Positions 1-6,836 of a DNA stretch of 10,163 bases are shown in pieces. Source of the stretch: an uncultured Clostridia bacterium. GTDB lineage: Bacteria > Bacillota > Clostridia > Christensenellales > UBA1242. Under the pieces are notes generated by a model. It did no database searches. It saw nothing but the letters and a program-made list of their open reading frames with translations, and was not told the DNA's origin. The stretch lies in the NCBI GenBank assembly GCA_900554955.1, contig USJH01000025.1, positions 1 through 10,163 of the forward strand. The letters run 5' to 3'. Position 1 is the first letter of the stretch. Each line of letters begins with the position of its first letter. The position numbers and the translations under genes are program-made.

Positions 1-1142
1 ATTTCATGGCAAAGGGTTGAAACATCACGATATGACTCGCCCCAATTAAGCAAAATATATGGGTGAAGTCCAAAAACTCCAAGACTGAAACCACCAGTTG
101 TTTTTGCAGGTTTTTCATAAACATCAATCCAGTTTTCTGAAACCGCTTTCTTTACTGTGTCAATATATTCTTCACCATATTTTTCAAGGGCTTCAAACAT
201 AAGCGAAACACCCTTTTCATATGAATATTTATCACTTGCCTTACCCATGTTTGCATAGTTGTCAAAATAGAAATATTCATCAAGTTTTAATGCTTTTTTC
301 TTTTTATCTTCAAATTCATAGAAAAGGTTTAAGTTGTCATGCACAGTTTTAATCAGTGTTTCAACAATTTTTGGATTCACTTTTATCGACTCACAAGAAG
401 CATCAAGTTTGCTTTTATATTTCCCAATTTTAACGAAAAAATCGTTCTCTTTAGTTTGAGAAATATAAAGCGAAGCAAGAGTATAATTCATGTCAGCAAA
501 CGATTTTAAAATCGTATTATAGGCTTCTTTTCGCACATTTTGATTTTCATTTTGCACTAAAGTTCCATAAAGAGCAGGTGTAAGCACAACTTTTTTCCCA
601 TCAACTTCTACTTCGCCAAACTTGACATCAACACTTTCAAACTTATCATATGCTTCTTCATTTGAATTGAAACTTGGAATCATTGATAAAATTCGATTAG
701 TCTTTTCATCAAGTGCATGCTTTTTATTTGTCAAAATGCTTTCAATTTCAAGATCATAATCTTTAAATTCTTCAAGTTTTTTCCAATTCTTAAGATCGGT
801 TGTTTTATTTTTGCAAAGTTCAGGTTCAATGAATGCAAGTTTTGGTTCTTCTTCAATCATGAAATATGAAAAAGCTTCTTGCATATCTCGGCTAAATTTA
901 TCTTTCCCATCAAGAGCTTGACGAAGTTGCAAATATGCCATAAGTTTGTTTGATAAAAGTTCAAAATTGTCGCTTGCATTAAAATATGAAAGCAAACCTT
1001 CTTTTGTTTTAAGCTTTCCTTTAAAATTAACAAACTCGCAATATTGTTTCTTAATCTTCTCAAAATCTTGTTTTGCAAGCTCTTCACTTGCATAAATATC
1101 TTTTAAATTCCACTCGGTTGTAAGTTTTTCCATTTTTTCCAT
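1..1142 (-). CDS. pepF: Oligoendopeptidase F (M3 family), 3'-truncated by window edge
   Basis: This is a cytoplasmic zinc metallopeptidase that would cleave short oligopeptides. The 380 visible residues read without a stop from ATG at 1142 to the window edge. The N-terminus contains TEWNLKDIYAS, typical of PepF (W-x-L-x-D-I/L-Y). Near the edge, residues about 344-380 carry TTGGFSLGVFGLHPYILLNW and then STLCHE, which matches the family's G-(A/G)-(F/Y)-S...P-Y-x-L-L-N...T-L-x-H-E segment. The last two complete codons are the His and Glu of the HExxH zinc motif; the next codon starts AT (Ile or Met). About 200 C-terminal residues, including the third zinc ligand, would lie outside. No Shine-Dalgarno is visible, and the TATAAT box sits only 6 nt before this ATG, so the mRNA may be leaderless. 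A second ATG at 1133 (Met4) is the alternative start. Family identity is firm; subtype F rather than another M3 peptidase is inferred from length and motifs. Confidence 0.9.
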   Translation of the reverse strand, partial: MEKMEKLTTEWNLKDIYASEELAKQDFEKIKKQYCEFVNFKGKLKTKEGLLSYFNASDNFELLSNKLMAYLQLRQALDGKDKFSRDMQEAFSYFMIEEEPKLAFIEPELCKNKTTDLKNWKKLEEFKDYDLEIESILTNKKHALDEKTNRILSMIPSFNSNEEAYDKFESVDVKFGEVEVDGKKVVLTPALYGTLVQNENQNVRKEAYNTILKSFADMNYTLASLYISQTKENDFFVKIGKYKSKLDASCESIKVNPKIVETLIKTVHDNLNLFYEFEDKKKKALKLDEYFYFDNYANMGKASDKYSYEKGVSLMFEALEKYGEEYIDTVKKAVSENWIDVYEKPAKTTGGFSLGVFGLHPYILLNWGESYRDVSTLCHE

Positions 1143-1148
1143 AAATAT

Positions 1149-1177
1149 ATTATAAACAAAAATATTCCATCAATCAA
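1149..1177 (-). promoter_or_regulatory. Sigma-A-type promoter of pepF
   Basis: On the minus strand there is a -35 box TTGATT (1172-1177), a 17-bp spacer and a perfect -10 TATAAT (1149-1154). The predicted transcription start, about 7 nt downstream, falls on or next to the ATG at 1142. It lies just downstream of the terminator of the preceding gene, so pepF is probably its own transcription unit. Confidence 0.65.
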
Positions 1178-1185
1178 ACAAACAA

Positions 1186-1218
1186 GCATAAAAAATAACC
1201 GTTTTTAGCGGTTATTTT
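1186..1218 (-). terminator. Rho-independent terminator after the DUF378 gene
   Basis: There is a perfect 10-bp inverted repeat, AAAATAACCG (1192-1201) and CGGTTATTTT (1209-1218), with a 7-nt loop. On the minus strand the 3' arm runs into further T's (TTTTTTA). It sits 22 bp beyond the DUF378 stop and separates that gene from the pepF promoter. The plus side is also T-rich, but there is no plus-strand gene to terminate. Confidence 0.8.
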
Positions 1219-1240
1219 GATTTTTTATTTATCTTTTGGT

Positions 1241-1477
1241 TTATTGTTGTTTTTGTTTTTTAATTGCTTCGTCTTTAGAAAACAACTTGGTTCCACGAAT
1301 GCAAAGTTGAATAAGCATCCAAATTCCGGCAAGCCCCACAATTGCATATAAAATTCTTGTAAAAACGCCCGCACCAAAAATCCATGTCAGCAAGTTCCAT
1401 GAAAAAACGCCAACCAAGAACCAGTTAAGCGAGCCAAGAATCATAATTGATAAAGCAACAATGTTTGCAATAATCAT
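1241..1477 (-). CDS. DUF378 family small membrane protein
   Basis: This is a 78-residue integral membrane protein with two predicted TM helices, at about 4-27 and 40-61, and a basic C-terminal tail ending KKQKQQ. The pattern LGSLNWFLVGVFSWNLL followed by RILYAIVGLAGIWML matches the DUF378 (YuzA-like) family: an L-N-W-x-L-V-G motif in helix 1 and R-I-x-Y-x-x-V-G-L-A in helix 2. No biochemical function is established for the family. The start at 1477 is supported by a strong ribosome binding site, AAAGGGGGA (1483-1491). The gene is monocistronic: the secG terminator lies upstream and its own terminator at 1186-1218 downstream. Its only promoter-like sequence resembles a sigma-G site rather than sigma-A, so expression may be sporulation-linked (inference). 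Confidence 0.85.
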   Translation of the reverse strand: MIIANIVALSIMILGSLNWFLVGVFSWNLLTWIFGAGVFTRILYAIVGLAGIWMLIQLCIRGTKLFSKDEAIKKQKQQ

Positions 1478-1498
1478 TTCTCTCCCCCTTTGTTAAAA

Positions 1499-1529
1499 CT
1501 AGTATGAATCAAAACAAAAGGTTTTATGC
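1499..1529 (-). promoter_or_regulatory. Sigma-G-like promoter before DUF378
   Basis: The minus strand reads GCATAAAA (1522-1529), 15 bp, then CATACTAG (1499-1506). This fits the known forespore sigma-G class (-35 near GNATA, -10 CATACTA, about 17 bp between the cores). I find no convincing TTGACA/TATAAT pair here. The same two 8-mers with the same spacing occur before the flippase gene at 6837-6867. The predicted transcript would begin about 15-17 nt before the ATG and include the ribosome binding site. Confidence 0.5.
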
Positions 1530-1547
1530 AAACAGAATTTTAGGCAT

Positions 1548-1571
1548 AAAAAAAGCAGTCATAAGACTGCT
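1548..1571 (-). terminator. Rho-independent terminator after secG
   Basis: There is a 7-bp stem, AGCAGTC (1554-1560) and GACTGCT (1565-1571), with a 4-nt ATAA loop. On the minus strand it is followed by an uninterrupted run of T's complementary to the A's at 1548-1554. It lies 11 bp past the secG stop codon. Confidence 0.88.
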
Positions 1572-1582
1572 CAAAGTTGATT

Positions 1583-1900
1583 TTAGCCTGCGTAATATGA
1601 GTTCATAATGAAATATGTAACACAAAATACTAACAAACAAATTGCAAGAATAATTGTAAGTTTCTTAATTTTTCCTTGAAGAGAACCACCTTTATTTCTG
1701 TTATAGAAAGTGTCAGCTTGTCCGGTGATTGCGTTTGTTCCGTCTGCTTCAGTTTTTTGGCAAAGGTTGATCACAATCATAACGATTGAGCAAGCAAAAA
1801 TAAGACAAGCAAGAACAATTTTGATAACTGGAAATGAAGAAACAACCCAATCAGGTCTTGAAACATCATCAGCAGCGAGCATTGTTAAAAAGTTAAACAT
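1583..1900 (-). CDS. secG: Preprotein translocase subunit SecG
   Basis: SecG is the small membrane subunit of the SecYEG channel and supports SecA-driven export. The 105 residues contain two TM helices (about 25-47 and 81-99) separated by a polar loop. The loop and helix 2 carry the SecG pattern G60...DTFYNRNKGGSLQGKIKKLT (residues 63-82), equivalent to the D-T-F-F-G-K-N-K-G-x-S-L-E-G signature. It is longer than the common 70-80 residues because of about 20 extra N-terminal residues before TM1. The start is supported by GGAGGAAA about 5 nt before the ATG. Its own sigma-A promoter lies upstream and a strong terminator downstream. A position downstream of pgk-tpiA is usual in Bacillota, where secG often follows the glycolytic operon, but gpm and eno are absent here. 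Confidence 0.9.
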   Translation of the reverse strand: MFNFLTMLAADDVSRPDWVVSSFPVIKIVLACLIFACSIVMIVINLCQKTEADGTNAITGQADTFYNRNKGGSLQGKIKKLTIILAICLLVFCVTYFIMNSYYAG

Positions 1901-1919
1901 TATATTTCCTCCAAATTCG

Positions 1920-1939
1920 CAAGTATTATAGCATACTTG
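1920..1939. repeat. Inverted repeat covering the secG -10 box
   Basis: CAAGTAT (1920-1926) and ATACTTG (1933-1939) are perfect 7-bp inverted arms with a 6-bp centre. The dyad overlaps the -10 hexamer and the start region of the secG promoter, so it could be an operator. It may also be chance in AT-rich DNA. Confidence 0.4.
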
Positions 1940-1954
1940 TTTTTTTCAAATCAA
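1925..1954 (-). promoter_or_regulatory. secG: Sigma-A promoter of secG (extended -10)
   Basis: The minus strand shows -35 TTGATT (1949-1954), an 18-bp spacer and an extended -10 TGC-TATAAT (1925-1930). A 5' leader of roughly 20 nt would contain the GGAGGAAA ribosome binding site. Confidence 0.75.
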
Positions 1955-1968
1955 GCATATTTTGTTTT

Positions 1969-2193
1969 TTACAGCACAAAATATAAAACCGTAAGAGCAA
2001 TAAGCCCAATAAACAGCAAAATCCATGTTACACGTTTGATTGGTTTGCTTTTAATATATTTTTGTTTTGCAACCGAATCGATGATAAGAAGAACCATCAA
2101 AAACACGAAAAGCGAAACATATAAAATTGTCAAACGCTTTTCTTGTTCGGTTTGAGCAAGCAACAAATTTATCATTCCCAAAAGATTTTGCAT
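1969..2193 (-). CDS. Small two-TM membrane protein of unknown function
   Basis: I do not recognise this 74-residue protein. It has a short amphipathic start ending near AQTEQEKR, then two hydrophobic helices (about 21-42 and 54-73). A positively charged cytoplasmic loop, KQKYIKSKPIKR, lies between them, so both ends probably face outward. It is supported as a gene by a ribosome binding site (AAGGGG, 7 nt before the ATG) and a near-consensus sigma-A promoter immediately upstream. It sits between tpiA and secG, where other Bacillota carry gpm and eno or secG directly. No terminator separates it from the secG promoter, so partial read-through into secG is likely. An accessory role at the membrane or translocon is only a guess from position. 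Confidence 0.75.
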   Translation of the reverse strand: MQNLLGMINLLLAQTEQEKRLTILYVSLFVFLMVLLIIDSVAKQKYIKSKPIKRVTWILLFIGLIALTVLYFVL

Positions 2194-2212
2194 TATTTTT
2201 CCCCTTAGAAAT

Positions 2213-2241
2213 ATTGTATATCATTTAGGCATTTTTGTCAA
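2213..2241 (-). promoter_or_regulatory. Strong sigma-A promoter of the 74-residue membrane protein gene
   Basis: A consensus -35 TTGACA (2236-2241), a 17-bp spacer and -10 TACAAT (2213-2218) lie on the minus strand, right after the tpiA stop codon. The leader before the ribosome binding site is very short. Confidence 0.75.
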
Positions 2242-2250
2242 TATCGACAA
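2235..2250. repeat. Near-palindrome over the -35 box
   Basis: TTGTC (2235-2239) and GACAA (2246-2250) flank a 6-bp centre containing ATAT; the 16-bp element has a single mismatched pair. It overlaps the TTGACA box of the downstream small membrane gene and begins 2 nt after the tpiA stop. It could be a repressor operator or a weak 3'-end hairpin of tpiA. Confidence 0.35.
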
Positions 2251-2251
2251 C

Positions 2252-2959
2252 TTATGAAAAGCAAATTTTTGCAAATTCTTGTGGGTTTTTGCTTGCTCCA
2301 CCAACCAAAAGCCCATCAACGCAATCAAGAGCCAAAATTTCACTTGCATTGCCCGAATTAACACTTCCACCATAAAGAACTTTAGGTTCATATTTCAAAA
2401 CCTTTCTTGCTTCATTTTTGATTGTTTCAACAACCGGCTTAATGTCTTCCGAGTTCATTGTTTTTCCAGTCCCAATTGCCCAAACAGGCTCGAAAGCAAT
2501 CACAATTTCTTTGCTTTTCTCAACACCTGCAAACAAGTCTTTAACCTGAGTGCGAATGTTTTGTTTATAACCTTCTCCACCATCATCAGCAAGGCATACA
2601 ATAACGTCAAGACCATTTTTCTGAGCAAGTTTAATTTTTTCACAAATCAATTTGTCAGTTTCACCAAAGTCTCTGCGGCGTTCGCTGTGTCCAAGAATTG
2701 TTAAAGTTGCACCCGCACTTTTAAGCATTGAAGCACTAACTTCACCAGTATATGCACCTTCTTCTTTGTCCGAGCAATTTTGTCCACCAACTTGAACTTT
2801 TCCTTTGAAAATTTTTGCCATTGGCCCAACGCAAACAAAAGACGGACAAACAGCAACTTTATTCTCACATTTTTTCACAAGTTTAACAAACTGCTTTGCA
2901 TAGTCTTCTGCTTCTTGAACAGTTTTATACATTTTGAAATTTGCAACGATATATTTCAT
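2252..2959 (-). CDS. tpiA: Triosephosphate isomerase
   Basis: This cytoplasmic glycolytic enzyme interconverts dihydroxyacetone phosphate and glyceraldehyde 3-phosphate. Visible family residues in the 235-aa TIM barrel are N7 and K9 in ANFKMY (family G-N-W-K-M-N), the electrophilic H91 in GHSERR, the catalytic base E157 in EPVWAIGTG, and the phosphate-binding GGSV (197-200) and GGAS (220-223). It is shorter than the usual 250 residues or so. The family's C-x-G-E segment on the strand before helix 5 is replaced by CLADD (122-126), and the N-terminal motif is relaxed, so this copy is somewhat divergent although its catalytic residues are intact. It starts 9 nt after pgk; the ribosome binding site AAAGGTGA overlaps the pgk stop, so the two are co-transcribed and probably translationally coupled. 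Confidence 0.96.
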   Translation of the reverse strand: MKYIVANFKMYKTVQEAEDYAKQFVKLVKKCENKVAVCPSFVCVGPMAKIFKGKVQVGGQNCSDKEEGAYTGEVSASMLKSAGATLTILGHSERRRDFGETDKLICEKIKLAQKNGLDVIVCLADDGGEGYKQNIRTQVKDLFAGVEKSKEIVIAFEPVWAIGTGKTMNSEDIKPVVETIKNEARKVLKYEPKVLYGGSVNSGNASEILALDCVDGLLVGGASKNPQEFAKICFS

Positions 2960-2968
2960 ATTTCACCT

Positions 2969-4159
2969 TTATTTGTCTTTATCTTCAAGCATTTCAACAC
3001 CTGGAAGAACTGCCCCTTCCAAAAATTTAAGAGTTGCGCCACCACCAGTAGAAAGATGTGTCACTCTTGAAGCATATCCAAGTTCGGTTATTGCAGCAGC
3101 ACTGTCTCCACCGCCAACAACTGAAACAGCATTTGATTTTGCAACAGCTTTTGCAATTTTCTTTGTTCCCTTTTGGAAACGTTTAAACTCATAAACCCCA
3201 AGTGGCCCATTCCAAATAATGGTTTTTGCTTTCTTGATTTCTTTAACAAACATGCGAGTTGTTTTTCTTCCTATATCCATTCCTTGGAAACCTTCTGGAA
3301 CAGCATATGCATCAACAGTTTTTGCTTTTGCATCTGGTGCGAACTCGTTTGCGACAACACTGTCAACTGGAAGCAAAACTTTAACATTAAGTTTTTCTGC
3401 TTCTTCCAAGATTTTTTTAGCAACATCAACCTTATCTGCTTCATATCGGCTGAGACCAACATTTCCGCCACGAGCAACAATAAATGTGTTTGCCATTGCT
3501 CCGCCAATCAAAAATACATTTGCCTTCATGATAAGTTTGCTGATAACACCAATTTTGTCTGAAATTTTAGCCCCACCCAAAATTACGACAACAGGTGGCT
3601 CAGCAGCATAAAGAACTTTTGAAAGTGAAACAATTTCTTTGCTCATCAAGAATCCTGCAACAGCTGGCAGGTGTCTTGCAATTCCTGCAGTTGAAGCATG
3701 TGCACGATGTGCTGCACCAAAAGCATCGTTAATATAGATATCAGCAAGTGAAGCAAGTTTTTTTGCGAACTCGTCATCATTCTCTTCTTCTTCCTTATAA
3801 AAGCGAATGTTTTCAAGCATCACGATGTCGCCATCTTTCATTTCATTTGTAAGAGCAATCGCGCTTTCACCAATTGCGTCAGATGCAAGTTTAACAGGGT
3901 GATTTAAAAGTTCCTGCAAACGTTTTGCAACTGGAGCAAGTGAAAATTTTGGATTGAACATTCCATTTGGTCTTCCAAGATGTGAACACAAAATGATTTT
4001 TGCACCATGGTGCATAAGATATGTTATTGTTGGAAGAGCTGCTTTAATTCTTGTATCATCTATAATTTTATTTGATTCGTCCAAAGGAACGTTAAAGTCA
4101 ACCCTGACAAAAACTTTTTTGCCAGTAACGTCAACGTCCTTAAAAGTTTTTTTATTCAT
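2969..4159 (-). CDS. pgk: Phosphoglycerate kinase
   Basis: This cytoplasmic enzyme transfers phosphate from 1,3-bisphosphoglycerate to ADP, the first ATP-yielding step of lower glycolysis. At 396 residues it has the normal length. Visible motifs are VRVDFNVP (18-25), SHLGRP (59-64), LENIRF (115-120), [12 protein letters not shown] (145-156), GGAKISDKI (195-203), [10 protein letters not shown] (316-325), GGGDSAAA (349-356) and STGGGA (370-375). Together these cover the substrate and nucleotide sites of both lobes. The start is fixed by the AAGGAG ribosome binding site at 4166-4171. It has its own sigma-A promoter and heads a pgk-tpiA operon. The gap gene that often precedes pgk is not here; the upstream neighbour is dus. 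An AT-only near-palindrome (4172-4190) sits in the leader just before the ribosome binding site. Confidence 0.98.
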   Translation of the reverse strand: MNKKTFKDVDVTGKKVFVRVDFNVPLDESNKIIDDTRIKAALPTITYLMHHGAKIILCSHLGRPNGMFNPKFSLAPVAKRLQELLNHPVKLASDAIGESAIALTNEMKDGDIVMLENIRFYKEEEENDDEFAKKLASLADIYINDAFGAAHRAHASTAGIARHLPAVAGFLMSKEIVSLSKVLYAAEPPVVVILGGAKISDKIGVISKLIMKANVFLIGGAMANTFIVARGGNVGLSRYEADKVDVAKKILEEAEKLNVKVLLPVDSVVANEFAPDAKAKTVDAYAVPEGFQGMDIGRKTTRMFVKEIKKAKTIIWNGPLGVYEFKRFQKGTKKIAKAVAKSNAVSVVGGGDSAAAITELGYASRVTHLSTGGGATLKFLEGAVLPGVEMLEDKDK

Positions 4160-4214
4160 AAATATCTCCTTGTTTTTTTATAAAAAAAACACTTATTTAT
4201 TTTTTGATGATTTT

Positions 4215-4244
4215 ATTTTATCAAAATTGAAAAAGCATTGTCAA
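4215..4244 (-). promoter_or_regulatory. pgk: Sigma-A promoter of pgk-tpiA
   Basis: The minus strand has consensus -35 TTGACA (4239-4244), an 18-bp spacer and an extended -10 TGA-TAAAAT (4215-4220). It predicts a leader of roughly 50 nt before the pgk ATG. Confidence 0.75.
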
Positions 4245-4256
4245 ACATATCTTCAC

Positions 4257-4277
4257 TTTGAAACTCACTCTTTCAAA
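4257..4277. repeat. Inverted repeat upstream of the pgk promoter
   Basis: TTTGAAA (4257-4263) and TTTCAAA (4271-4277) are perfect arms around a 7-bp centre, ending 12 bp upstream of the pgk -35 box. No T-run follows on the minus strand, so it is not a clear dus terminator; an upstream regulator site is possible. Confidence 0.3.
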
Positions 4278-4310
4278 AAATATTGGCATTTTTTATAGAT
4301 TTTTACATTT

Positions 4311-5249
4311 TTATTTAAAAATTTCATGCAAAATTTCAAAAACTTCGGTTTTGTTTTCAGCCTTCATTAAGCGCAATTTTTGATCAGTGGTTGCCCCTTG
4401 ACCTTTCACATAGTTTGCAAGGTGACTTCTCATGTTCAAAAGAACATATTTTTCTGGAAAATATTTTTCAAAAACTTCAAAGTGAGTTTTGATATCTGCA
4501 AGCTTATTCACCGCCACCTTTCCACCTAAAATTTCAGCAAAAATTTCTGGATTTCCAAAAGCCCCACGAGCAATCATAACCCCGTCTGCACCAGTTGTTT
4601 CAATGATTTTTTCATAGGTTTCTTTATCAACACAATCGCCACTTACAATAACTGGAATTTGAACACATTCTTTAACTTTTTTTGCAACAAGCAAATCAGC
4701 CTTCCCCGCATAGCCTTGTTCTTTTGTTCTTGCATGAATTGTAATAGCATCAGCCCCGGCCTGCTGCATTGCTTTTGCAAATTCTGTTGCAATAATGCAA
4801 TTTTCATCAATTCCACTTCTAAATTTAACTGTTACTGGTTTTGTTGTGTTTTGCTTGCAAGCCTTCACAATTTCTTGTGCCTTTTTAATATCTTTTAAAA
4901 GCGCACTGCCTTCACCATTTTGATAAATTTTAGGTGCAGGGCAACCCATGTTAATATCGATAATATCAAATTTTTCAAGCTCTTTCATTTTCACTGCTTT
5001 TGCAAAATCTTCTGGGCACGAACCAAAAAGTTGAACACCAACGGGACTTTCACTTTCAAAAGTTGCAAGAAGCTCAAAAGTCTTTTGATTTCCATAGCAA
5101 AGAGCTTTTGCACTTATCATTTCAGTAAATGTAAGAGCTGCACCATATTTTTTTGCAAGAAAACGAAAACCAACATCGCTATATCCAGCAATGGGCGCCA
5201 AAATTAAATTATTTTTAAGTTCCACGTTTCCAATTTTTAAGGTTTTCAT
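4311..5249 (-). CDS. dusB: tRNA-dihydrouridine synthase (DusB-like)
   Basis: This FMN-dependent enzyme reduces specific uridines of tRNA to dihydrouridine. In the 312 residues, LAPIAGYSD (17-25) is the N-terminal FMN-barrel signature, INMGCPAPK (99-107) contains the catalytic C103, VKFRSG (141-146) gives the K142 FMN contact, and IHARTKEQGYAG (171-182) holds H172. VSGD (202-205) and MIARGAFGNP (225-234) are the phosphate-binding elements. The C-terminus has the helical tRNA-binding domain (about 250-312). The start gives the normal N-terminus (KIGNVELKNNLILAP). There is no ribosome binding site, and TATAAT lies 6 nt before the ATG, so a leaderless transcript is plausible. It lies 41 bp downstream of the flippase gene with no terminator between. 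DusB rather than another Dus subfamily is inferred from length and motifs. Confidence 0.93.
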   Translation of the reverse strand: MKTLKIGNVELKNNLILAPIAGYSDVGFRFLAKKYGAALTFTEMISAKALCYGNQKTFELLATFESESPVGVQLFGSCPEDFAKAVKMKELEKFDIIDINMGCPAPKIYQNGEGSALLKDIKKAQEIVKACKQNTTKPVTVKFRSGIDENCIIATEFAKAMQQAGADAITIHARTKEQGYAGKADLLVAKKVKECVQIPVIVSGDCVDKETYEKIIETTGADGVMIARGAFGNPEIFAEILGGKVAVNKLADIKTHFEVFEKYFPEKYVLLNMRSHLANYVKGQGATTDQKLRLMKAENKTEVFEILHEIFK

Positions 5250-5255
5250 GATCTT

Positions 5256-5264
5256 ATTATATCA
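5256..5264 (-). promoter_or_regulatory. Extended -10 promoter abutting the dus start codon
   Basis: The minus strand reads TGA-TATAAT (5256-5264), exactly 6 nt before the ATG at 5249. No good -35 box is seen at 16-18 bp spacing, as is common for extended -10 promoters. Initiation would fall on or beside the ATG. Confidence 0.55.
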
Positions 5265-5290
5265 AATCAAACCGCCATAAATAAAGTGTT

Positions 5291-6832
5291 TTATGCATTT
5301 TTAAGTTGTTTTCTATAAATAAAATAAACAATCACAAAATAAACCGAAACAACCGCCAAAACACAAATTAAAAATGACAAATAGAAATTCATATTTACAG
5401 ACAAAATTTCAAACACTGGTCTTGCCAAAAACACTAAGCATGATGCAAAAAATACCCCAAAAATTCTCGGTGAAACATCAACAAGCCCACTTCTTCTTAT
5501 GACTGATAAATTAATTAAAAATGCAACCAAATAACACACTGCATTTGCAATTTCCACACCTAAAATGTTAATTTGCGGAATACGGATTAAAATAAGATTT
5601 AAAAAGATTTTAATTATAAGTCCAATCAAAAGTGAAACAGCAGGAACACCAGCCTTTGAAATGCCCTGTAAAATTCCCGCCGATACTTGAACCATTGCAA
5701 GATAAAAAATAGAAATTGATGCAACTTCCAAAATTTGTGAAGCAATTTCAATGTTTTCAAACGACAAACTCCCACCATATAAAATTTTCATGATTGGAAA
5801 AGCAAGTGCAAAGCACCCAAATGCAGCCGGAAGAGCAACAACAGTTGCAAGCAAAAGTGCCTTTGATGCCGATTTTTTTGCCCCGTCAACATCTCCTTTT
5901 GCATTCTTCGAACTTACACATGGTAAAATTGCCGTTGCAAGTGCAAGCGACATTATAACCGGCATGTTAACTATCGAACCAACTGTTCCCGACTCAAGGC
6001 CAAAAAGAGTTGTTGCCTGAGAAACCGAAAATGATGTGTTTTTCAAAATATTAATAACTAAAACACTATCAATAAGCATTCCAAGCGGAGCAATAAGCCC
6101 ACCAAGAGTTACAAACAATGATGTTGATAAAATGTTTTTGATTGTCTTTTTATTGGACAGAATGGTCAAATTTTCGGCTGAAATTTGTTTATGATTGTGT
6201 CTATAAACAACATAACACACCAACATAAATAAAAATGCCGCAAGTTCACTTATGCTGATTCCAAGCATTGCGCCAAGAACCGCATATGGCACTCCTTTTG
6301 GAAGAAAAAGTTTTGCAAGAAACAACCCAAAACCCAGTTTGAAAAGTTGTTCAATAAAGCCAGAAATTGCACTTGGAAGCATTTTTTGTAGTCCTTGAAA
6401 ATATCCACGAAAACCCGCAAGAAAGCCAACAAATATAATTGCAGGTGCAAGCCCTAAATAACAAATTGTTGCACTCTTATTACCCTGAATTGTTGCAAAA
6501 AATTTAGACCCAAAAATTAAAATTAAACTGCAAAAAAGCGAAAAACAAAAAAGCAAGCAAAATGAAAAACGCATAATCTTTCCCGCTTGCTTATATTGAT
6601 TTTTCGCATTTGCTTCAGAAATCAACTTTGAAATGCTTGAAGGAAGCCCTGAGCTCGAAATTGTAAGCATGAGAGAATAAACCGGGAACACCATTTGATA
6701 GAGCCCCATGCCTTCAGGCGAAATGATGCTTGTAAGTGGAATGCGATAAATCGCCCCAAGAATTTTAGAAATAATTCCAAAAAACATCAAAATAAAAGCA
6801 CCATATGCAAAACTTTTTTCACGTTTTTTCAT
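5291..6832 (-). CDS. SpoVB/MurJ-family lipid-linked polysaccharide flippase
   Basis: This is a polytopic membrane protein of the MOP exporter superfamily, 513 residues with about 14 hydrophobic segments spread over its whole length. The family flips lipid-linked cell-wall or polysaccharide precursors across the membrane. The N-terminal half carries EGMGLYQMVFPVYSLMLTIS (39-58), GLPSSISKLISEAN (62-75) and later FRGYFQG and GAMLGISISELA, which match the SpoVB-type subgroup better than general MurJ. SpoVB is needed for spore cortex formation in Bacillus, but Clostridia carry several paralogues, so vegetative peptidoglycan or capsule work is also possible. It starts 29 bp after the exported-protein gene. 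There is no close ribosome binding site (AAAAGG is 12 nt away). A sigma-G-like promoter overlaps the gap, which favours a sporulation role (inference). Confidence 0.88.
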   Translation of the reverse strand: MKKREKSFAYGAFILMFFGIISKILGAIYRIPLTSIISPEGMGLYQMVFPVYSLMLTISSSGLPSSISKLISEANAKNQYKQAGKIMRFSFCLLFCFSLFCSLILIFGSKFFATIQGNKSATICYLGLAPAIIFVGFLAGFRGYFQGLQKMLPSAISGFIEQLFKLGFGLFLAKLFLPKGVPYAVLGAMLGISISELAAFLFMLVCYVVYRHNHKQISAENLTILSNKKTIKNILSTSLFVTLGGLIAPLGMLIDSVLVINILKNTSFSVSQATTLFGLESGTVGSIVNMPVIMSLALATAILPCVSSKNAKGDVDGAKKSASKALLLATVVALPAAFGCFALAFPIMKILYGGSLSFENIEIASQILEVASISIFYLAMVQVSAGILQGISKAGVPAVSLLIGLIIKIFLNLILIRIPQINILGVEIANAVCYLVAFLINLSVIRRSGLVDVSPRIFGVFFASCLVFLARPVFEILSVNMNFYLSFLICVLAVVSVYFVIVYFIYRKQLKNA

Positions 6833-6836
6833 GGTG

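Noticed and set aside
1710..2155. Plus-strand frames opposite secG and the 74-residue gene
   Set aside because: Antisense shadows; the minus-strand genes have promoters, ribosome binding sites and TM patterns.
2235..2250. Rex (redox repressor) operator near tpiA
   Set aside because: The Rex consensus is TTGTGAA-N4-TTCACAA; here only TTGTC/GACAA is present, so the match is poor.
4172..4190. Regulatory hairpin or riboswitch in the pgk leader
   Set aside because: It is just a T-run facing an A-run; with pairs almost only A-U it is more likely base-composition bias, and the leader is too short for a riboswitch.
4257..4277. Terminator for dus
   Set aside because: The stem is short and AT-rich, and no T-run follows on the minus strand.
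2279..4298. Several plus-strand open frames of 80-140 codons opposite tpiA and pgk
   Set aside because: They lie antisense to genes with unmistakable family motifs, have Cys/Phe/Ser-rich composition from reversed codons and lack ribosome binding sites.
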